From Planctomycetota bacterium (GTDB lineage: Bacteria; Planctomycetota; GCA-002687715), in contig NYSS01000004.1 of assembly GCA_002683135.1 (NCBI GenBank), forward strand, positions 1 through 37,497: a stretch of DNA of 37,497 nt, given 5' to 3'. Positions 1-8,210 of the stretch are shown piece by piece; position 1 is the first letter of the stretch, and every line of letters starts with the position of its first letter. Below the pieces are notes generated by a model. The model had not been told where the DNA came from, ran no database searches, and saw nothing but the letters and a program-made list of their open reading frames with translations. Both the position numbers and the translations under genes were made by a program.

Positions 1-2
1 TG

Positions 3-1172
3 GTGGCGCAGCATGTGGCCGCCGGCGGAGCCGCTGGCGATGGCCCGGAAGCCGCGCTGAGTCATGCCGGTGAGATGGCAGCCTCCATGGGCGCGGACGT
101 CATGGGCGCGGTGGTGCGTAAGGCCCTCGCGGACGGTCGCCCGGCCGTCGCCGCAGGTGCGGCGACTATCCTCGGCGCGGTGTCGGATGCCCGAAACTTC
201 GGGGCACCCAACGCGCTCACGGATGCGCTGGCAGCTCCGTACAAGTCGGTCCGGTTCAGCGCCGCTCTGGCCATCGCCGGGCTTCGTCGTCCCGGTCAGC
301 CCGGCGTGGTCTCGGTGCTCACGGAAGCCCTCGGCCAAGACGCTGTGCGGACCGTGGTCGTCATCGACGACAACGCGGACACGCGCAACCAGATCGTCGC
401 CGATCTGAACGCACGTGGTTACTTCGCCTATGGCGTGGCCGGCGGTGCCATGGGGCTCGCTCACCTGCGTGACTACCCGATCGAAGATCTGGTGGTCATG
501 CGATACAACATGGGCGATGCGACCGTGGCCGAGGTCATGAAGACCATCCGCTCAGACGCGCGAACCGCGGAGACCCCTGTCGCGCTGCTGTGTGACCCGT
601 CCGATCGCGAGGCCGCGGAGAACGCGTACTCGGAGAAGGCGCAGGCCTTCATCGCGACGCCGCCCACAGCGGACGCGTACGAGCCGGGCTTGCGGGCGCT
701 GGTGAAGGACCTGGAAGGCGCACGTGCGGAGGCGACCGCGACAGCCAGTCAGGCGGCGCGCTTCCTCCTGTGGATGGACCCATCCCTGTCCGCGGGCGCG
801 GTCAACGGTCTCGTCGGTACCCTGAAGGGCGACGATAGCGTCCGTACCCCGGCCCTGAGAGCCCTGGGGCGCATCGCCGATGCGTCTTCGGCGGGCGCGA
901 TCATGGCTGTGTTCAGTGATGGCAGCGCCGCCGAGGCCGTCCGTGGCCACGCCGCCGTCGCTCTCGCGAGCATTGCACGTGCGAGCGGTTCAGCCTCGGC
1001 TGACCTCGTCAACGGGATTCACGCGGCGATCGCTGGAGGCGGTGGGGACGATTACCTCTACGCCCTCGGCCGCGCCTGTGGCATCCTCCCCGTGGATCTC
1101 GCCACGCGCACCAAGTTGCTGAACACCTTACGCAGCAAGATCAACGTCGACACCGCAAGCGACGACGGCTGA
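3..1172 (+). CDS. HEAT-repeat protein with embedded receiver-like domain (5' end outside window)
   Basis: Seen: 389 codons are open from the window edge. The first codon is GTG at 3, but the frame is probably truncated at its 5' side, so no start is claimed. Residues ~25-115 and ~245-380 are Ala/Leu-rich helical repeats of HEAT/PBS-lyase type. Between them (~117-235) is a CheY-like fold: a hydrophobic strand ending in IDDN (121-124), a strand LVVMR (163-167) and a late strand AFIATPP. The usual phospho-acceptor Asp is Arg167, and the conserved Lys of the KP motif is Thr219. Known: true receivers need that Asp and Lys for phosphorylation. Inference: this is a pseudo-receiver used for protein-protein contact inside a HEAT scaffold, probably cytoplasmic. 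No catalytic domain is visible. A strong hairpin follows the stop, so the gene appears to end its transcription unit. Confidence 0.8.
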   Translation: MAQHVAAGGAAGDGPEAALSHAGEMAASMGADVMGAVVRKALADGRPAVAAGAATILGAVSDARNFGAPNALTDALAAPYKSVRFSAALAIAGLRRPGQPGVVSVLTEALGQDAVRTVVVIDDNADTRNQIVADLNARGYFAYGVAGGAMGLAHLRDYPIEDLVVMRYNMGDATVAEVMKTIRSDARTAETPVALLCDPSDREAAENAYSEKAQAFIATPPTADAYEPGLRALVKDLEGARAEATATASQAARFLLWMDPSLSAGAVNGLVGTLKGDDSVRTPALRALGRIADASSAGAIMAVFSDGSAAEAVRGHAAVALASIARASGSASADLVNGIHAAIAGGGGDDYLYALGRACGILPVDLATRTKLLNTLRSKINVDTASDDG

Positions 1173-1193
1173 TCGCCTCATTGTTCGCAGGGG

Positions 1194-1229
1194 AAAGCCC
1201 GGCCCGATGACTCATCGGCCGGGCTTTCT
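1194..1229 (+). terminator. Intrinsic terminator after the HEAT/receiver gene
   Basis: An 11-bp GC-rich stem (AAAGCCCGGCC at 1194-1204 with GGCCGGGCTTT at 1217-1227) is extended by GATGA/TCATC across one bulged C, leaving an almost closed loop, and is followed by a short T-rich tail. It lies 21 bases after the stop at 1172 and 25 before the next start, so it should separate the two genes. Confidence 0.8.
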
Positions 1230-1253
1230 TCATGCGTGCTACTTTCCTTTCCC

Positions 1254-2219
1254 ATGTCGGCACCGCGGCCCCTACTCGAGTTGATGGATCTGCAGGCAGA
1301 CGTCGCCCAGGGTCGGGCGACGCTCCGCGTGGGTCCGGTGCGTATCGAGGCACCCGCAGCGCTGCTCACGACGCCGATCTCGGCGCCGCTCGACGCTTTG
1401 CTGGATCGCGCCTGGTTCCTGGCGCCGCGCGGTGTGGAGGTCGGTGACAGCCGGATGTTCGAAGTCCTGGGGGCCCTGGCCGAGGACAAGGAGCTCTACC
1501 TTGATCTGGAGTTGTCCGGGGTCCCTGAGCCGGGCGTGATCCCGGCGGTCCTTGGGGCTCGCGTCGCGCGGCTTCGCGTTCGGTTGGCGGAGGACGCCTC
1601 TGATGTTCCTGTCGCCGCGTCAGTGGAGCTTGCCCGTTGTGTCAGCGGTCGGGTCGTCCTCGAGTTCACTGTTTCTGCCGAAGGCGCGGCCCGGGTCCCT
1701 GCCTTGATCGCGGTCGTGGGGCGGGGTGATGTTCCGCGGGACGTTCACCTGGTTCCGATGGGCAGCCAGGCGCAGCAGGCTCTCTCGCAGTCGTGGGACG
1801 AAGTCGTCGAGGTGGCCACCACCCACGGGGTGACGGTGTCCGTTCGCGGTGGTCGAAGGGTCAGCGCGGGGCCACCTCTCGATCCCTTGGCCGGCGCGAA
1901 CATCCTCGATGCGAGCGTCCGGGCCACGTTTCGCTCTCGCGTGAGCCTCTGCCCCTTTCCATTCATGACCACCGTCTTCACTGATACCGGTGTGGCGGTG
2001 TGTCCTGCGCCTGGGGGACCCGGTTCGCCGCACATCCCCGATGGGGTATGGAATGCCGCCTTGTTCACCGACGTTCGAGAGGCGTTCTTCGCGGGAGATC
2101 CCCCCGACGTTTGTCGTCAGTGCACGCTGTTCCCCCGGGTGCGGCGATCCCTGTCGGAGACTCCGTGGGGCACGGGGCCGGGCTCTACGGACCTCCCCGT
2201 CGGGACCATGGAAGTCTGA
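1254..2219 (+). CDS. SPASM-like Cys-cluster protein without radical SAM motif
   Basis: The 321-residue frame starts at ATG 1254; a GTG at 1236 is possible but lies against the preceding terminator. Seen: the C-terminal ~95 residues carry four Cys at 233, 250, 287 and 290, with a context of CPFPF, a beta turn ending VAVCPAP, then VWNAALF and PPDVCRQC. This closely resembles the auxiliary-cluster SPASM/twitch tail of radical SAM proteins. The N-terminal ~220 residues alternate strands and helices like a half-barrel, but there is no CxxxCxxC for the SAM-binding cluster. Known: SPASM domains bind auxiliary 4Fe-4S clusters in peptide- or sugar-modifying radical SAM enzymes. Inference: a degenerate or split radical SAM protein that may still bind one Fe-S cluster. 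The reaction is unknown, and no peptide substrate or partner enzyme is seen nearby. Confidence 0.7.
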   Translation: MSAPRPLLELMDLQADVAQGRATLRVGPVRIEAPAALLTTPISAPLDALLDRAWFLAPRGVEVGDSRMFEVLGALAEDKELYLDLELSGVPEPGVIPAVLGARVARLRVRLAEDASDVPVAASVELARCVSGRVVLEFTVSAEGAARVPALIAVVGRGDVPRDVHLVPMGSQAQQALSQSWDEVVEVATTHGVTVSVRGGRRVSAGPPLDPLAGANILDASVRATFRSRVSLCPFPFMTTVFTDTGVAVCPAPGGPGSPHIPDGVWNAALFTDVREAFFAGDPPDVCRQCTLFPRVRRSLSETPWGTGPGSTDLPVGTMEV

Positions 2220-2250
2220 GCACCGCGCTCGTCGCGCGCCGCTGTCGGGC

Positions 2251-3687
2251 CTACCACCATCCGAGGGCCTTCCACCACACCCCGCCGATCAGGATCCACA
2301 CCGCCAGGTGCATCAAGGCGACAAGGAATCCGATCCTGAACCAGCGGCCGATGGGGACGTAACCCAGGCCGAAGTAGATGACGACTGGTCCGGTGCTGTA
2401 GTTGGTGAGGCAGCCGCACAGGTTCGAGAAGTAGGCGATCAGGGCGACCGTCAGCAGGGGCGGCGCCCCGGCGGCCAGGGAGACTGCAAAGAACGCTCCT
2501 GCCATGGCGGTGATGTGCCCCGTGAGCATGGAGAAGCCGTACATGGAGAAGAAGTAGATCAGGGCCAGGACCAGTGCGACGAGGACGCCGTCGATCCCCG
2601 TGACCGCATCCCGCATGCCGTTCGCGAACCAGGTGATGACCCCGTGGGTTTGGAGCGCGGCGGCCATGGAGAGCAGGCCCCCCAGCCATACCAGGGTGTC
2701 CCAGGCTCCGTGGTCGCGGGCCATGTCTTCCCAGCGGTCGGTCCGGGTGATGAGCAGGGTGCACACACCGATCCAGGCGACGAGGCTTGACCCCATGTCG
2801 TGGAAGGTGCCCTTGGTGGTCCATAGGGCGAGGAGGAGCAAGAACACCCCGGACATGAGCTGCTCACGCCGGGTCCAGGTCCCGAGAGCAGCGAGCTGTT
2901 CTTGGGCTGCGCGTCGCGCGGCCGATGCGTCGTCGAGCAGCGGCGGGGCGAGGCGGTAGATCAGCAGGGGGAGGAGCGCGAGTGAAACGAGGCCAGGGAC
3001 GACCGCCCCCAGCGCCCACGTGCCCCAATCGAAATTGATATCGAGGATGGCCGCGGCTTGCTGCGCGACGATCGGGTTGGCGGCCATTCCGGTGAGGAAC
3101 ATGGCGGCAGCGATCAGGTTCGCGTGGGCGCCGACCAGCATGAGGAACTCGCCCGCGCGGCGCGGTTGATGATCGGGTCGGGAGCCCAGGGCCCGGGCCA
3201 GAGAGTTTTGGATGGGCGCCATCACCCCACCGCCTCGGGCTGTGTTAGAGGGGACGAAAGGGCCGAGGGCTAGCTCTGCGGCGCACGCGGCGTAACCGAG
3301 GCCGAGGGTCGAGCGGCCGAACGTGCGCACCATGAGCAGCGCCACTCGCTGACCCAGGCCGCTACGGCCCACCGCACCGGCGATGAGGAAGGCCGCCACC
3401 ACAAGCCACACGGTGGTGTCGCCGAATCCGGTCAGGGCCTCCTTCTTGTAGTCGAGGGCGCCCGTAGCTGACAGGACGACGAGCCCGATGAGGACCATCG
3501 CGCCCATGGGGAGGGGGCGGAGCAGGAAACTGACGATGGTCGCAGTGAACACTGCGAGTACGGCCCAGCCGTTCCAGCTCATCCCCGCGGGGGTGGGAAG
3601 CCACCAGACGAGGAGCCCCAGGCCGACGCACGACACGAACCTCGTGGCTACGGCACGCGTGGGGCGTCCTGCATCGCTCTTGGCCAT
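2251..3687 (-). CDS. DASS-family (SLC13-like) anion symporter
   Basis: A 478-residue multi-spanning membrane protein with about 11-13 hydrophobic segments. Known: DASS proteins carry di- or tricarboxylates or sulfate in symport or exchange across the inner membrane. Seen: the first signature is PSNTARGGG (residues 146-154, SNT at 147-149), and the symmetry-related second site lies near the C-terminus in the stretch containing SNLCGCLTNYSTGP. The SNTAR form is typical of the bacterial CitT/TtdT/SodiT-type branch, so a dicarboxylate substrate is more likely than sulfate, but the ligand cannot be read from sequence. ATG 3687 was chosen because upstream starts in this frame fall inside the hairpin at 3703-3740. 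It converges on the SPASM-like gene with a 31-bp gap. Confidence 0.88.
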   Translation of the reverse strand: MAKSDAGRPTRAVATRFVSCVGLGLLVWWLPTPAGMSWNGWAVLAVFTATIVSFLLRPLPMGAMVLIGLVVLSATGALDYKKEALTGFGDTTVWLVVAAFLIAGAVGRSGLGQRVALLMVRTFGRSTLGLGYAACAAELALGPFVPSNTARGGGVMAPIQNSLARALGSRPDHQPRRAGEFLMLVGAHANLIAAAMFLTGMAANPIVAQQAAAILDINFDWGTWALGAVVPGLVSLALLPLLIYRLAPPLLDDASAARRAAQEQLAALGTWTRREQLMSGVFLLLLALWTTKGTFHDMGSSLVAWIGVCTLLITRTDRWEDMARDHGAWDTLVWLGGLLSMAAALQTHGVITWFANGMRDAVTGIDGVLVALVLALIYFFSMYGFSMLTGHITAMAGAFFAVSLAAGAPPLLTVALIAYFSNLCGCLTNYSTGPVVIYFGLGYVPIGRWFRIGFLVALMHLAVWILIGGVWWKALGWW

Positions 3688-3702
3688 GCCCAGTTCATAC
3701 CA

Positions 3703-3740
3703 CACCCCCGCGCTTCCCTGGTTCAGCCAGCGCGGGGGTG
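3703..3740 (-). terminator. Hairpin between the Pro-rich protein gene and the symporter gene
   Basis: A perfect 12-bp stem (CACCCCCGCGCT at 3703-3714 with AGCGCGGGGGTG at 3729-3740), with an inner CTGG/CCAG that can extend it, lies about 50 bases downstream of the minus-strand stop at 3788 and just upstream of the symporter start. There is no T-run, so it may attenuate or act with Rho. Confidence 0.55.
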
Positions 3741-3787
3741 GGGCCAGGCCCGGCGGCTACCCGACGACGGTCGGTTGCGCCGACCCG

Positions 3788-4732
3788 CTAGTTGCGAAAG
3801 CCCGCCAGCGCCTCCTCGTACCGCGCCATGTCCTTCTTGAACCGGGCGATGGTCTCGGGGGTCTTGTGGGCCTTGCCGCAATCATGGCAGACGATCCGCT
3901 GTTCGAGCCAGGCGATCTTCTCCTTGCAGTAGGCGATGGCGCCCACGTTGCGGTGAAGATGAGGGATCACCTTGGAGAGGTGGCGCTTGGTCGCGTTCAT
4001 GTACGCCGTTTCCATCGAGCGGAACGCCTTGCGGAGGTCCTTGGCGCCGTACTCCCGCACCAACTGGCCGTCCTTCTCGAAGACGGCGAGGCGTAGTTGG
4101 CGCTGGCGCTTGTCGAGTTGGCGCGCATCGACCTTGAAGCAATTGAATACCCAGGTGGCTGCGGTGAAGCGCGCGTCGCGCCGGAGGGCGATGATCGCCT
4201 TGAGGTGTTCGCTGTCCGACGGGTCGTAGACCAGGACGAGTGACGGCATCTCGTCCCGTTCCCAGCCGCCCGTTGCGACCGGGCGGGAGACGCCCTCGCG
4301 CAAAGAAGCGATCGAGGCGTCATAGCCTTGCTTGCTGTCGACGGGAGGAAACACGGCCCGCCACGCGATCCCGATGCGGTCGTTCCAGGAATTGCGCGCG
4401 CGCTTGGGATTGCCGCGGCCGCCGGGGTTGGGCCGCGGCTGCCGCCCTGAGTTCGGGTTGCGCGACGAGACACCGCGAAGCGGAGACGGGGTCGGTGTGG
4501 TGCCCCCCGCGACGGGGCCAGGCGTGGCGCCGCCGGGGTTGGGGATCGGCGGGACCAGTGGAGGTGTATTGGTTGTGGCACCCACCGGGCCGTTGAAGGA
4601 CGGGCTCCCACCGCCCGGCGCCGTGTATGGCGGCGGCGGCGGCGGATAGCCTCCTGCTGGGCATTGGGCCGCGATGTTGGCTGACACAAGAACGAGAGCC
4701 GACAAAAGTCGGACAGTGTCGCTGCGCTTCAT
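3788..4732 (-). CDS. Exported proline-rich protein with degenerate thioredoxin-like domain
   Basis: 314 residues from ATG 4732, preceded by a GAAGGAAG Shine-Dalgarno. Seen: signal peptide (residues 1-22, ending NIAAQ), then a low-complexity Pro/Gly/Thr/Asn linker (~25-112) containing six consecutive prolines, then a globular part. Residues ~163-240 (SLVLVYD strand, helix, VFNCFKVDAR strand, LRLAVFEKDGQLV hairpin) have the order of a thioredoxin-like fold without CxxC at the usual place. A CHDC pair occurs near the C-terminus (282-285) after a basic helix. Known: Pro-rich linkers often keep secreted domains away from the membrane. Inference: a periplasmic or cell-surface protein of unknown function. 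It is divergent from the tandem-UGA thioredoxin-like gene at 5001, 268 bp away, so the two may share regulation. Confidence 0.65.
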   Translation of the reverse strand: MKRSDTVRLLSALVLVSANIAAQCPAGGYPPPPPPYTAPGGGSPSFNGPVGATTNTPPLVPPIPNPGGATPGPVAGGTTPTPSPLRGVSSRNPNSGRQPRPNPGGRGNPKRARNSWNDRIGIAWRAVFPPVDSKQGYDASIASLREGVSRPVATGGWERDEMPSLVLVYDPSDSEHLKAIIALRRDARFTAATWVFNCFKVDARQLDKRQRQLRLAVFEKDGQLVREYGAKDLRKAFRSMETAYMNATKRHLSKVIPHLHRNVGAIAYCKEKIAWLEQRIVCHDCGKAHKTPETIARFKKDMARYEEALAGFRN

Positions 4733-5000
4733 GGTCGCTTCCTTCTTCCTTTTCCGAGGGCACGAGAATCGCACCCGCGGTCACCCTGGGCAGGAGGCGT
4801 CAAGCGAGAAGAGGCCCGGCCGTCGTGCGCCGCGCCTGCCGGGATTGTAGTCCGATGGTGCGACCATAAACCAGAGAACCTGGGAAATCGCTCAACTCGC
4901 GTTGGCTGTGACCGGCTGCGGCCCATCGAGCCGACTCCTGGTAATCTCAGGGCATCGCGGGGCGTGACAGCGTGTCCCGCATCCTCTCGAGGAAGCTCAA
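4733..5000. other. Divergent intergenic region (268 bp)
   Basis: Separates the minus-strand Pro-rich gene from the plus-strand UGA-containing gene. The 3' end holds a GAGGAAG ribosome-binding site (4989-4995) five bases before ATG 5001. A weak -10-like TAATCT occurs at 4942-4947 with no good -35. I see no RNA gene or repeat. Confidence 0.5.
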
Positions 5001-6098
5001 ATGAAATTCACTTCTTCCGCCCTCGCGTTCGTTGTGACGGCAGCCGTTATCGGGGCTCAGTCGCCGTCGAAGCCGTATCAGGAAGGGGACGTTCACGCGT
5101 TCCTCGAGCGGGCGCGCACCAACGACCGTTCGGCCGTCGTCCTGTTCAACTTCAACAACGACTCCGGATGATGAGGACACCCAGATGCGGGAGCCGTGTT
5201 GCTCCCCTCCAAGGAACTCCGTGAGCTCTCCAAGCGCGTCGACATCTGCCTCTCGGGCAAGACCACGCCGAAGGGCTGCGATATTCGCTTTCGGCAGTTT
5301 TACTGGCTCATGGTCTTTGATGACCAAGGTGAACTGCTGACGGCGTGCCGTCTGGCGGATCGTCTCACTGAGCAGGAGAAGAAGTTCGGCCGAACTTTGC
5401 CGGAGGGCCTGGTCGCCGTCGTCGACAGCGGCCTGAAGGTGGCGCCCAGCCTGGAAGAGCTCGAGCGGCGCTACATCAAGGCAAAGGGATCGACGGAGAC
5501 CTTCGAAGCCCTGCGCGAAAAGGTCAAGGCCATGGAGGGCGTCGGGCAGATGCGGCTCGCGGACTTCTTGGTGAAGACCGCGGCCGAGACCTCAGACCCC
5601 GGCCTCGCGCGTGTCCGAGGGGTCCTGGTGGAGGCTGCTGCGTGCGATCGGCAGGTCATCAACCACGGCGCCTATGCGAGGCTCAGGAAGTCCATTGAGG
5701 GTTTCATCAAGGTCCACCCGAGCCATCCCTCCGCTGGTGATGTGATCCGACCCCTCGCTGACGTCGGCCTGAAGTACTCGTTCGATCTGGCTGCGACTTG
5801 CAAGGCGTACGCGTCGGCGTGGTCCGAGGCGTCACCGCCGGGCGGCGCCCTGCACAAGCTGTCCCAGCAGCTCCTTGATCATTGCAGCGAGGAGCTCGCA
5901 CGGGCGGACAAGAAGCTCAGCCGCATGAAGCCGGATGCTTACGGCCGCTTGCGCTTGCAGGCAAGGCTCGGCCGCGCTCAGGAGACCCTCGACGGTCTGA
6001 AGGCGTCGAAGTCGTATGGGGTCTTTCGTCCGATCCACGCAGAGTGGCGGCGCGACGCCGCCGCGAAGCTGAGCGAGCAGGATCCGCGGAACCAGTGA
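5001..6098 (+). CDS. Secreted thioredoxin-like protein with tandem in-frame UGA; candidate selenoprotein
   Basis: Seen: ATG 5001 has a good Shine-Dalgarno and opens a signal peptide (AFVVTAAVIGAQ) and the start of a thioredoxin-like fold (SAVVLFNFNNDSG). Codons 57 and 58 are TGA TGA (5169-5174). The same frame then runs open for another 307 codons, continuing the fold (helix SKELRELSK, strand RVDICLSG, strand WLMVFDDQGELL) and a helical C-terminal half; total 365 codons. Conventional calling would give a 56-residue peptide and a separate 300-residue frame from GTG 5196, which lacks a signal peptide, begins mid-fold and has no properly spaced ribosome site. Known: Sec often replaces Cys in thioredoxin-fold active sites. 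Inference: Sec-Sec at the redox site, supported by the hairpin at 5189-5206. Alternative: a pseudogene, though that needs two adjacent nonsense changes. Heads a unit with the protease and glycosylase genes. Confidence 0.6.
5189..5206 (+). promoter_or_regulatory. SECIS-like hairpin downstream of UGA UGA
   Basis: GGGAGC (5189-5194), loop CGTGTT (5195-5200) and GCTCCC (5201-5206) form a perfect 6-bp stem with a 6-nt loop. The loop starts 20 nt after the second UGA and 23 after the first, with G as its second base. Known: bacterial SECIS elements sit just downstream of the UGA, have short stems and need a G at the top of the apical loop; in E. coli fdhF the loop begins about 17 nt after the UGA. 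Short GC stems are common in high-GC DNA, so this is supportive rather than decisive. Confidence 0.5.
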
Positions 6099-6123
6099 GG
6101 CGCGCCGTTTCATGGAGGTGCGG

Positions 6124-7539
6124 GTGACCGAGAGGCGACCGACCCGTCTCTTGATGGCGGTGGTCGCCCTCGTCTTCGTCGGCCATGGCGTGTGCGTCTC
6201 GGCACAGGACGCGGCGCCTGCGCAGAAGCCGGCGCCGTGGACGGTGCTGATCTACGCTGCCGTGGACAACGACTGGGAGCGTCCCTTCATGCGAGACGTG
6301 CGCGGGATGCGCAAGGGTCTCGAGCGGGTGAAGGGGATGGAGGTGATCCTCCTCGTGGATCGTTCGCCCCGCTATTCTCGCGACAAGCGGGCGCTGGGGG
6401 AGGACTTTGCGGGGACCCGTCTCTATCGACTCACCGGGGGTGGGGCTGAGCGTTTGGGGGGCGGGCAGTGGTTTCCCGGGATCCGTCGCGACGCCGACGG
6501 GGAGCTGAACACGGGGAACGCCCGGACGCTGCGGGACTTCGTACGCTTCGGCAAGGCCCGCTATCCGGCGATCCGCACAGCGCTCTTCCTCGTGAGTCAT
6601 GGTGAGGGGATGTCGTTTTGCCCCGACGAAACCGATGACGACGACCAGATGTTCACCGCCGAGTTGACCGACGAGCTCGGCCCGGCGGAGTCGGTGGACG
6701 TGCTCGGTTTTGATGCGTGCCTGATGGGCGGGGCTGAGAACGCTTACCAGTGGCGACCGGGTCCCGGTCGCTTTGGCGCGGACTACTTTGTCGCTTCAGC
6801 GCCGGTGTCCTCTTCCTGGCCGTACGCTGACATCTTCTCCGCGCTCGGCTCCCGCTTCGGCCCTAAGCCTCCCAAGCCAGCCGAGCTCTCACGCTTGATC
6901 ATCGACGAGTTGAACAAACAGATCCGTTCGGGGCGTTCCGGGGATCGCGGCTTGGAGCGCGACCTTCAGGCATGGGGAGCGTTCGATCTCAAGCACGCGG
7001 CCAAGCTGAAGGAGGCGGTGGACGGGTTGGCGGTCGGCCTCTGGAAGGAAGGCGAGAAACAGGACACCGTGGCGCTGCGGGGCTCAGGTCTGAAGGCGAA
7101 GACCTTCGTCTACGTGTGGCCGGAGCGGGGCGCGGACGCCGACATGCCCCACGTGGACGTCCGCCATCTCGCCGAACGCATCGCGAAGAGCGCCTCCTTC
7201 AGCAAGCAGGTGCGTCGGCTGGCGTCGCAGGTCGCCGATGCGGCGGATGCAATGGTGCTTCACTCCGTCGGATTCGATCACTACAAGGGCTTCAAGGGCG
7301 GCCAGCACGGGCTCTACTTCGTGTTCCCGGATGGCGACAAGAAGGATCGGCGGGGGAGGACCTACTGGCAGAAGATCCCCTGGTATGACGCCCGTAAGCA
7401 CGGTCGCGACGACGATTCCTACGGGGCCTATGCGTGGTGTTCGGACGGCTCTGTGGCCGGGAATGGCAAGGTCGAGACCTGGTTCGAGTTGATGGACGCC
7501 TGGTTCGACGTGGGCGACTCGAACGATTACGCCTGGTAG
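6124..7539 (+). CDS. Clostripain-type (family C11) cysteine peptidase, exported
   Basis: About 471 residues. Known: C11 peptidases use a His-Cys dyad in a caspase-like fold and cut after basic residues, usually after self-processing. Seen (numbered from ATG 6112; subtract 4 for GTG 6124): signal peptide ending near VSAQ (~31); WTVLIYAAVDNDWE first strand; catalytic His163 in LFLVSHGEG; catalytic Cys203 in VLGFDACLMG. Both dyad residues and their flanks are intact. GTG 6124 is preferred because GGAGG (6114-6118) lies five bases upstream, whereas ATG 6112 has no good ribosome site. It lies 25 bp after the UGA-containing gene and 41 bp before the glycosylase gene, suggesting one transcript. The start is uncertain by four codons; the family assignment is firm. 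Confidence 0.88.
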   Translation: MTERRPTRLLMAVVALVFVGHGVCVSAQDAAPAQKPAPWTVLIYAAVDNDWERPFMRDVRGMRKGLERVKGMEVILLVDRSPRYSRDKRALGEDFAGTRLYRLTGGGAERLGGGQWFPGIRRDADGELNTGNARTLRDFVRFGKARYPAIRTALFLVSHGEGMSFCPDETDDDDQMFTAELTDELGPAESVDVLGFDACLMGGAENAYQWRPGPGRFGADYFVASAPVSSSWPYADIFSALGSRFGPKPPKPAELSRLIIDELNKQIRSGRSGDRGLERDLQAWGAFDLKHAAKLKEAVDGLAVGLWKEGEKQDTVALRGSGLKAKTFVYVWPERGADADMPHVDVRHLAERIAKSASFSKQVRRLASQVADAADAMVLHSVGFDHYKGFKGGQHGLYFVFPDGDKKDRRGRTYWQKIPWYDARKHGRDDDSYGAYAWCSDGSVAGNGKVETWFELMDAWFDVGDSNDYAW

Positions 7540-7580
7540 TGCGCCTTGTCGTCGGGCCTGCGCCACGCCACACTCCGCAG

Positions 7581-8210
7581 GTGAAACCCACGGCAGCAGA
7601 ACTCAGAGCCCTGGCGCGCCGCGACCCTGTCCTGGGCCGGGCCATGCGATGCCTGCCCACTTTCCCGGGCTTCCCAGAGGGCTCGCCCCACGCGTCGCGG
7701 ACCTACTTCCATTCTCTCTCTCGCTCGATCATCTTTCAGATGCTGACCGGGAGCGCCGCCGAGACGATCTACAGGCGCGTGCGGGCGCTCACTCCGGAGA
7801 GCGGATTCCCGAAGCCCGCGCAGGTCGCCCGATTTCGTGAACAGAAGCTGCGTGGTTGCGGGCTCTCCGGTGGCAAGGTGCGTGCCTTGAAGGACCTGGC
7901 ACGCAAGGTCGATGGAGGAGCGCTGCGACTCTCAGGGTTTCACCGCAAGGAGGACGCTGAGATCATCGCCGCCGTCACCCAGGTGCACGGCATCGGCGTC
8001 TGGACCGTGCAGATGTTCCTCCTGTTCCGCCTCGGGCGCCTCGACGTGATGCCCCTCAACGACCTGGGCGTTCAGGAGGGGATCCGGAGGCTGGATCGGC
8101 TGGCCGATCGGCCGTCTCCGTCCCAGGTGAGGGAGCGGTGCGCGATCTGGAGTCCGCTGTCCTCAGTCGCGAGCTGGCAGATGTGGAATCTCGCGGACGG
8201 CGACTCCTGA
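7581..8210 (+). CDS. HhH-GPD DNA glycosylase (AlkA / 3-methyladenine type)
   Basis: 209 residues from GTG 7581; another in-frame GTG at 7539 overlaps the upstream stop codon. Known: these enzymes excise alkylated bases in base-excision repair, using a helix-hairpin-helix and a catalytic Asp. Seen: FHSLSRSIIFQMLTGSAAETI near the N-terminus is the usual QqlS-like helix region; LRGCGLSGGKVRALKDLA is the helix before the hairpin; VHGIGVWTVQMFLL is the HhH (G-I-G-x-W-T); DVMPLNDLGVQ supplies the catalytic Asp. The length is right for a minimal AlkA core without the N-terminal extra domain. The stop overlaps a small hairpin shared with the convergent neighbour. Confidence 0.88.
   Translation: MKPTAAELRALARRDPVLGRAMRCLPTFPGFPEGSPHASRTYFHSLSRSIIFQMLTGSAAETIYRRVRALTPESGFPKPAQVARFREQKLRGCGLSGGKVRALKDLARKVDGGALRLSGFHRKEDAEIIAAVTQVHGIGVWTVQMFLLFRLGRLDVMPLNDLGVQEGIRRLDRLADRPSPSQVRERCAIWSPLSSVASWQMWNLADGDS

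Noticed and set aside
5196-6098. Separate gene starting at GTG 5196
   Set aside because: It would begin mid-domain without a signal peptide, the GGGAG before it is only two bases away and lies in a hairpin, and it is in the same frame as the upstream start at 5001.
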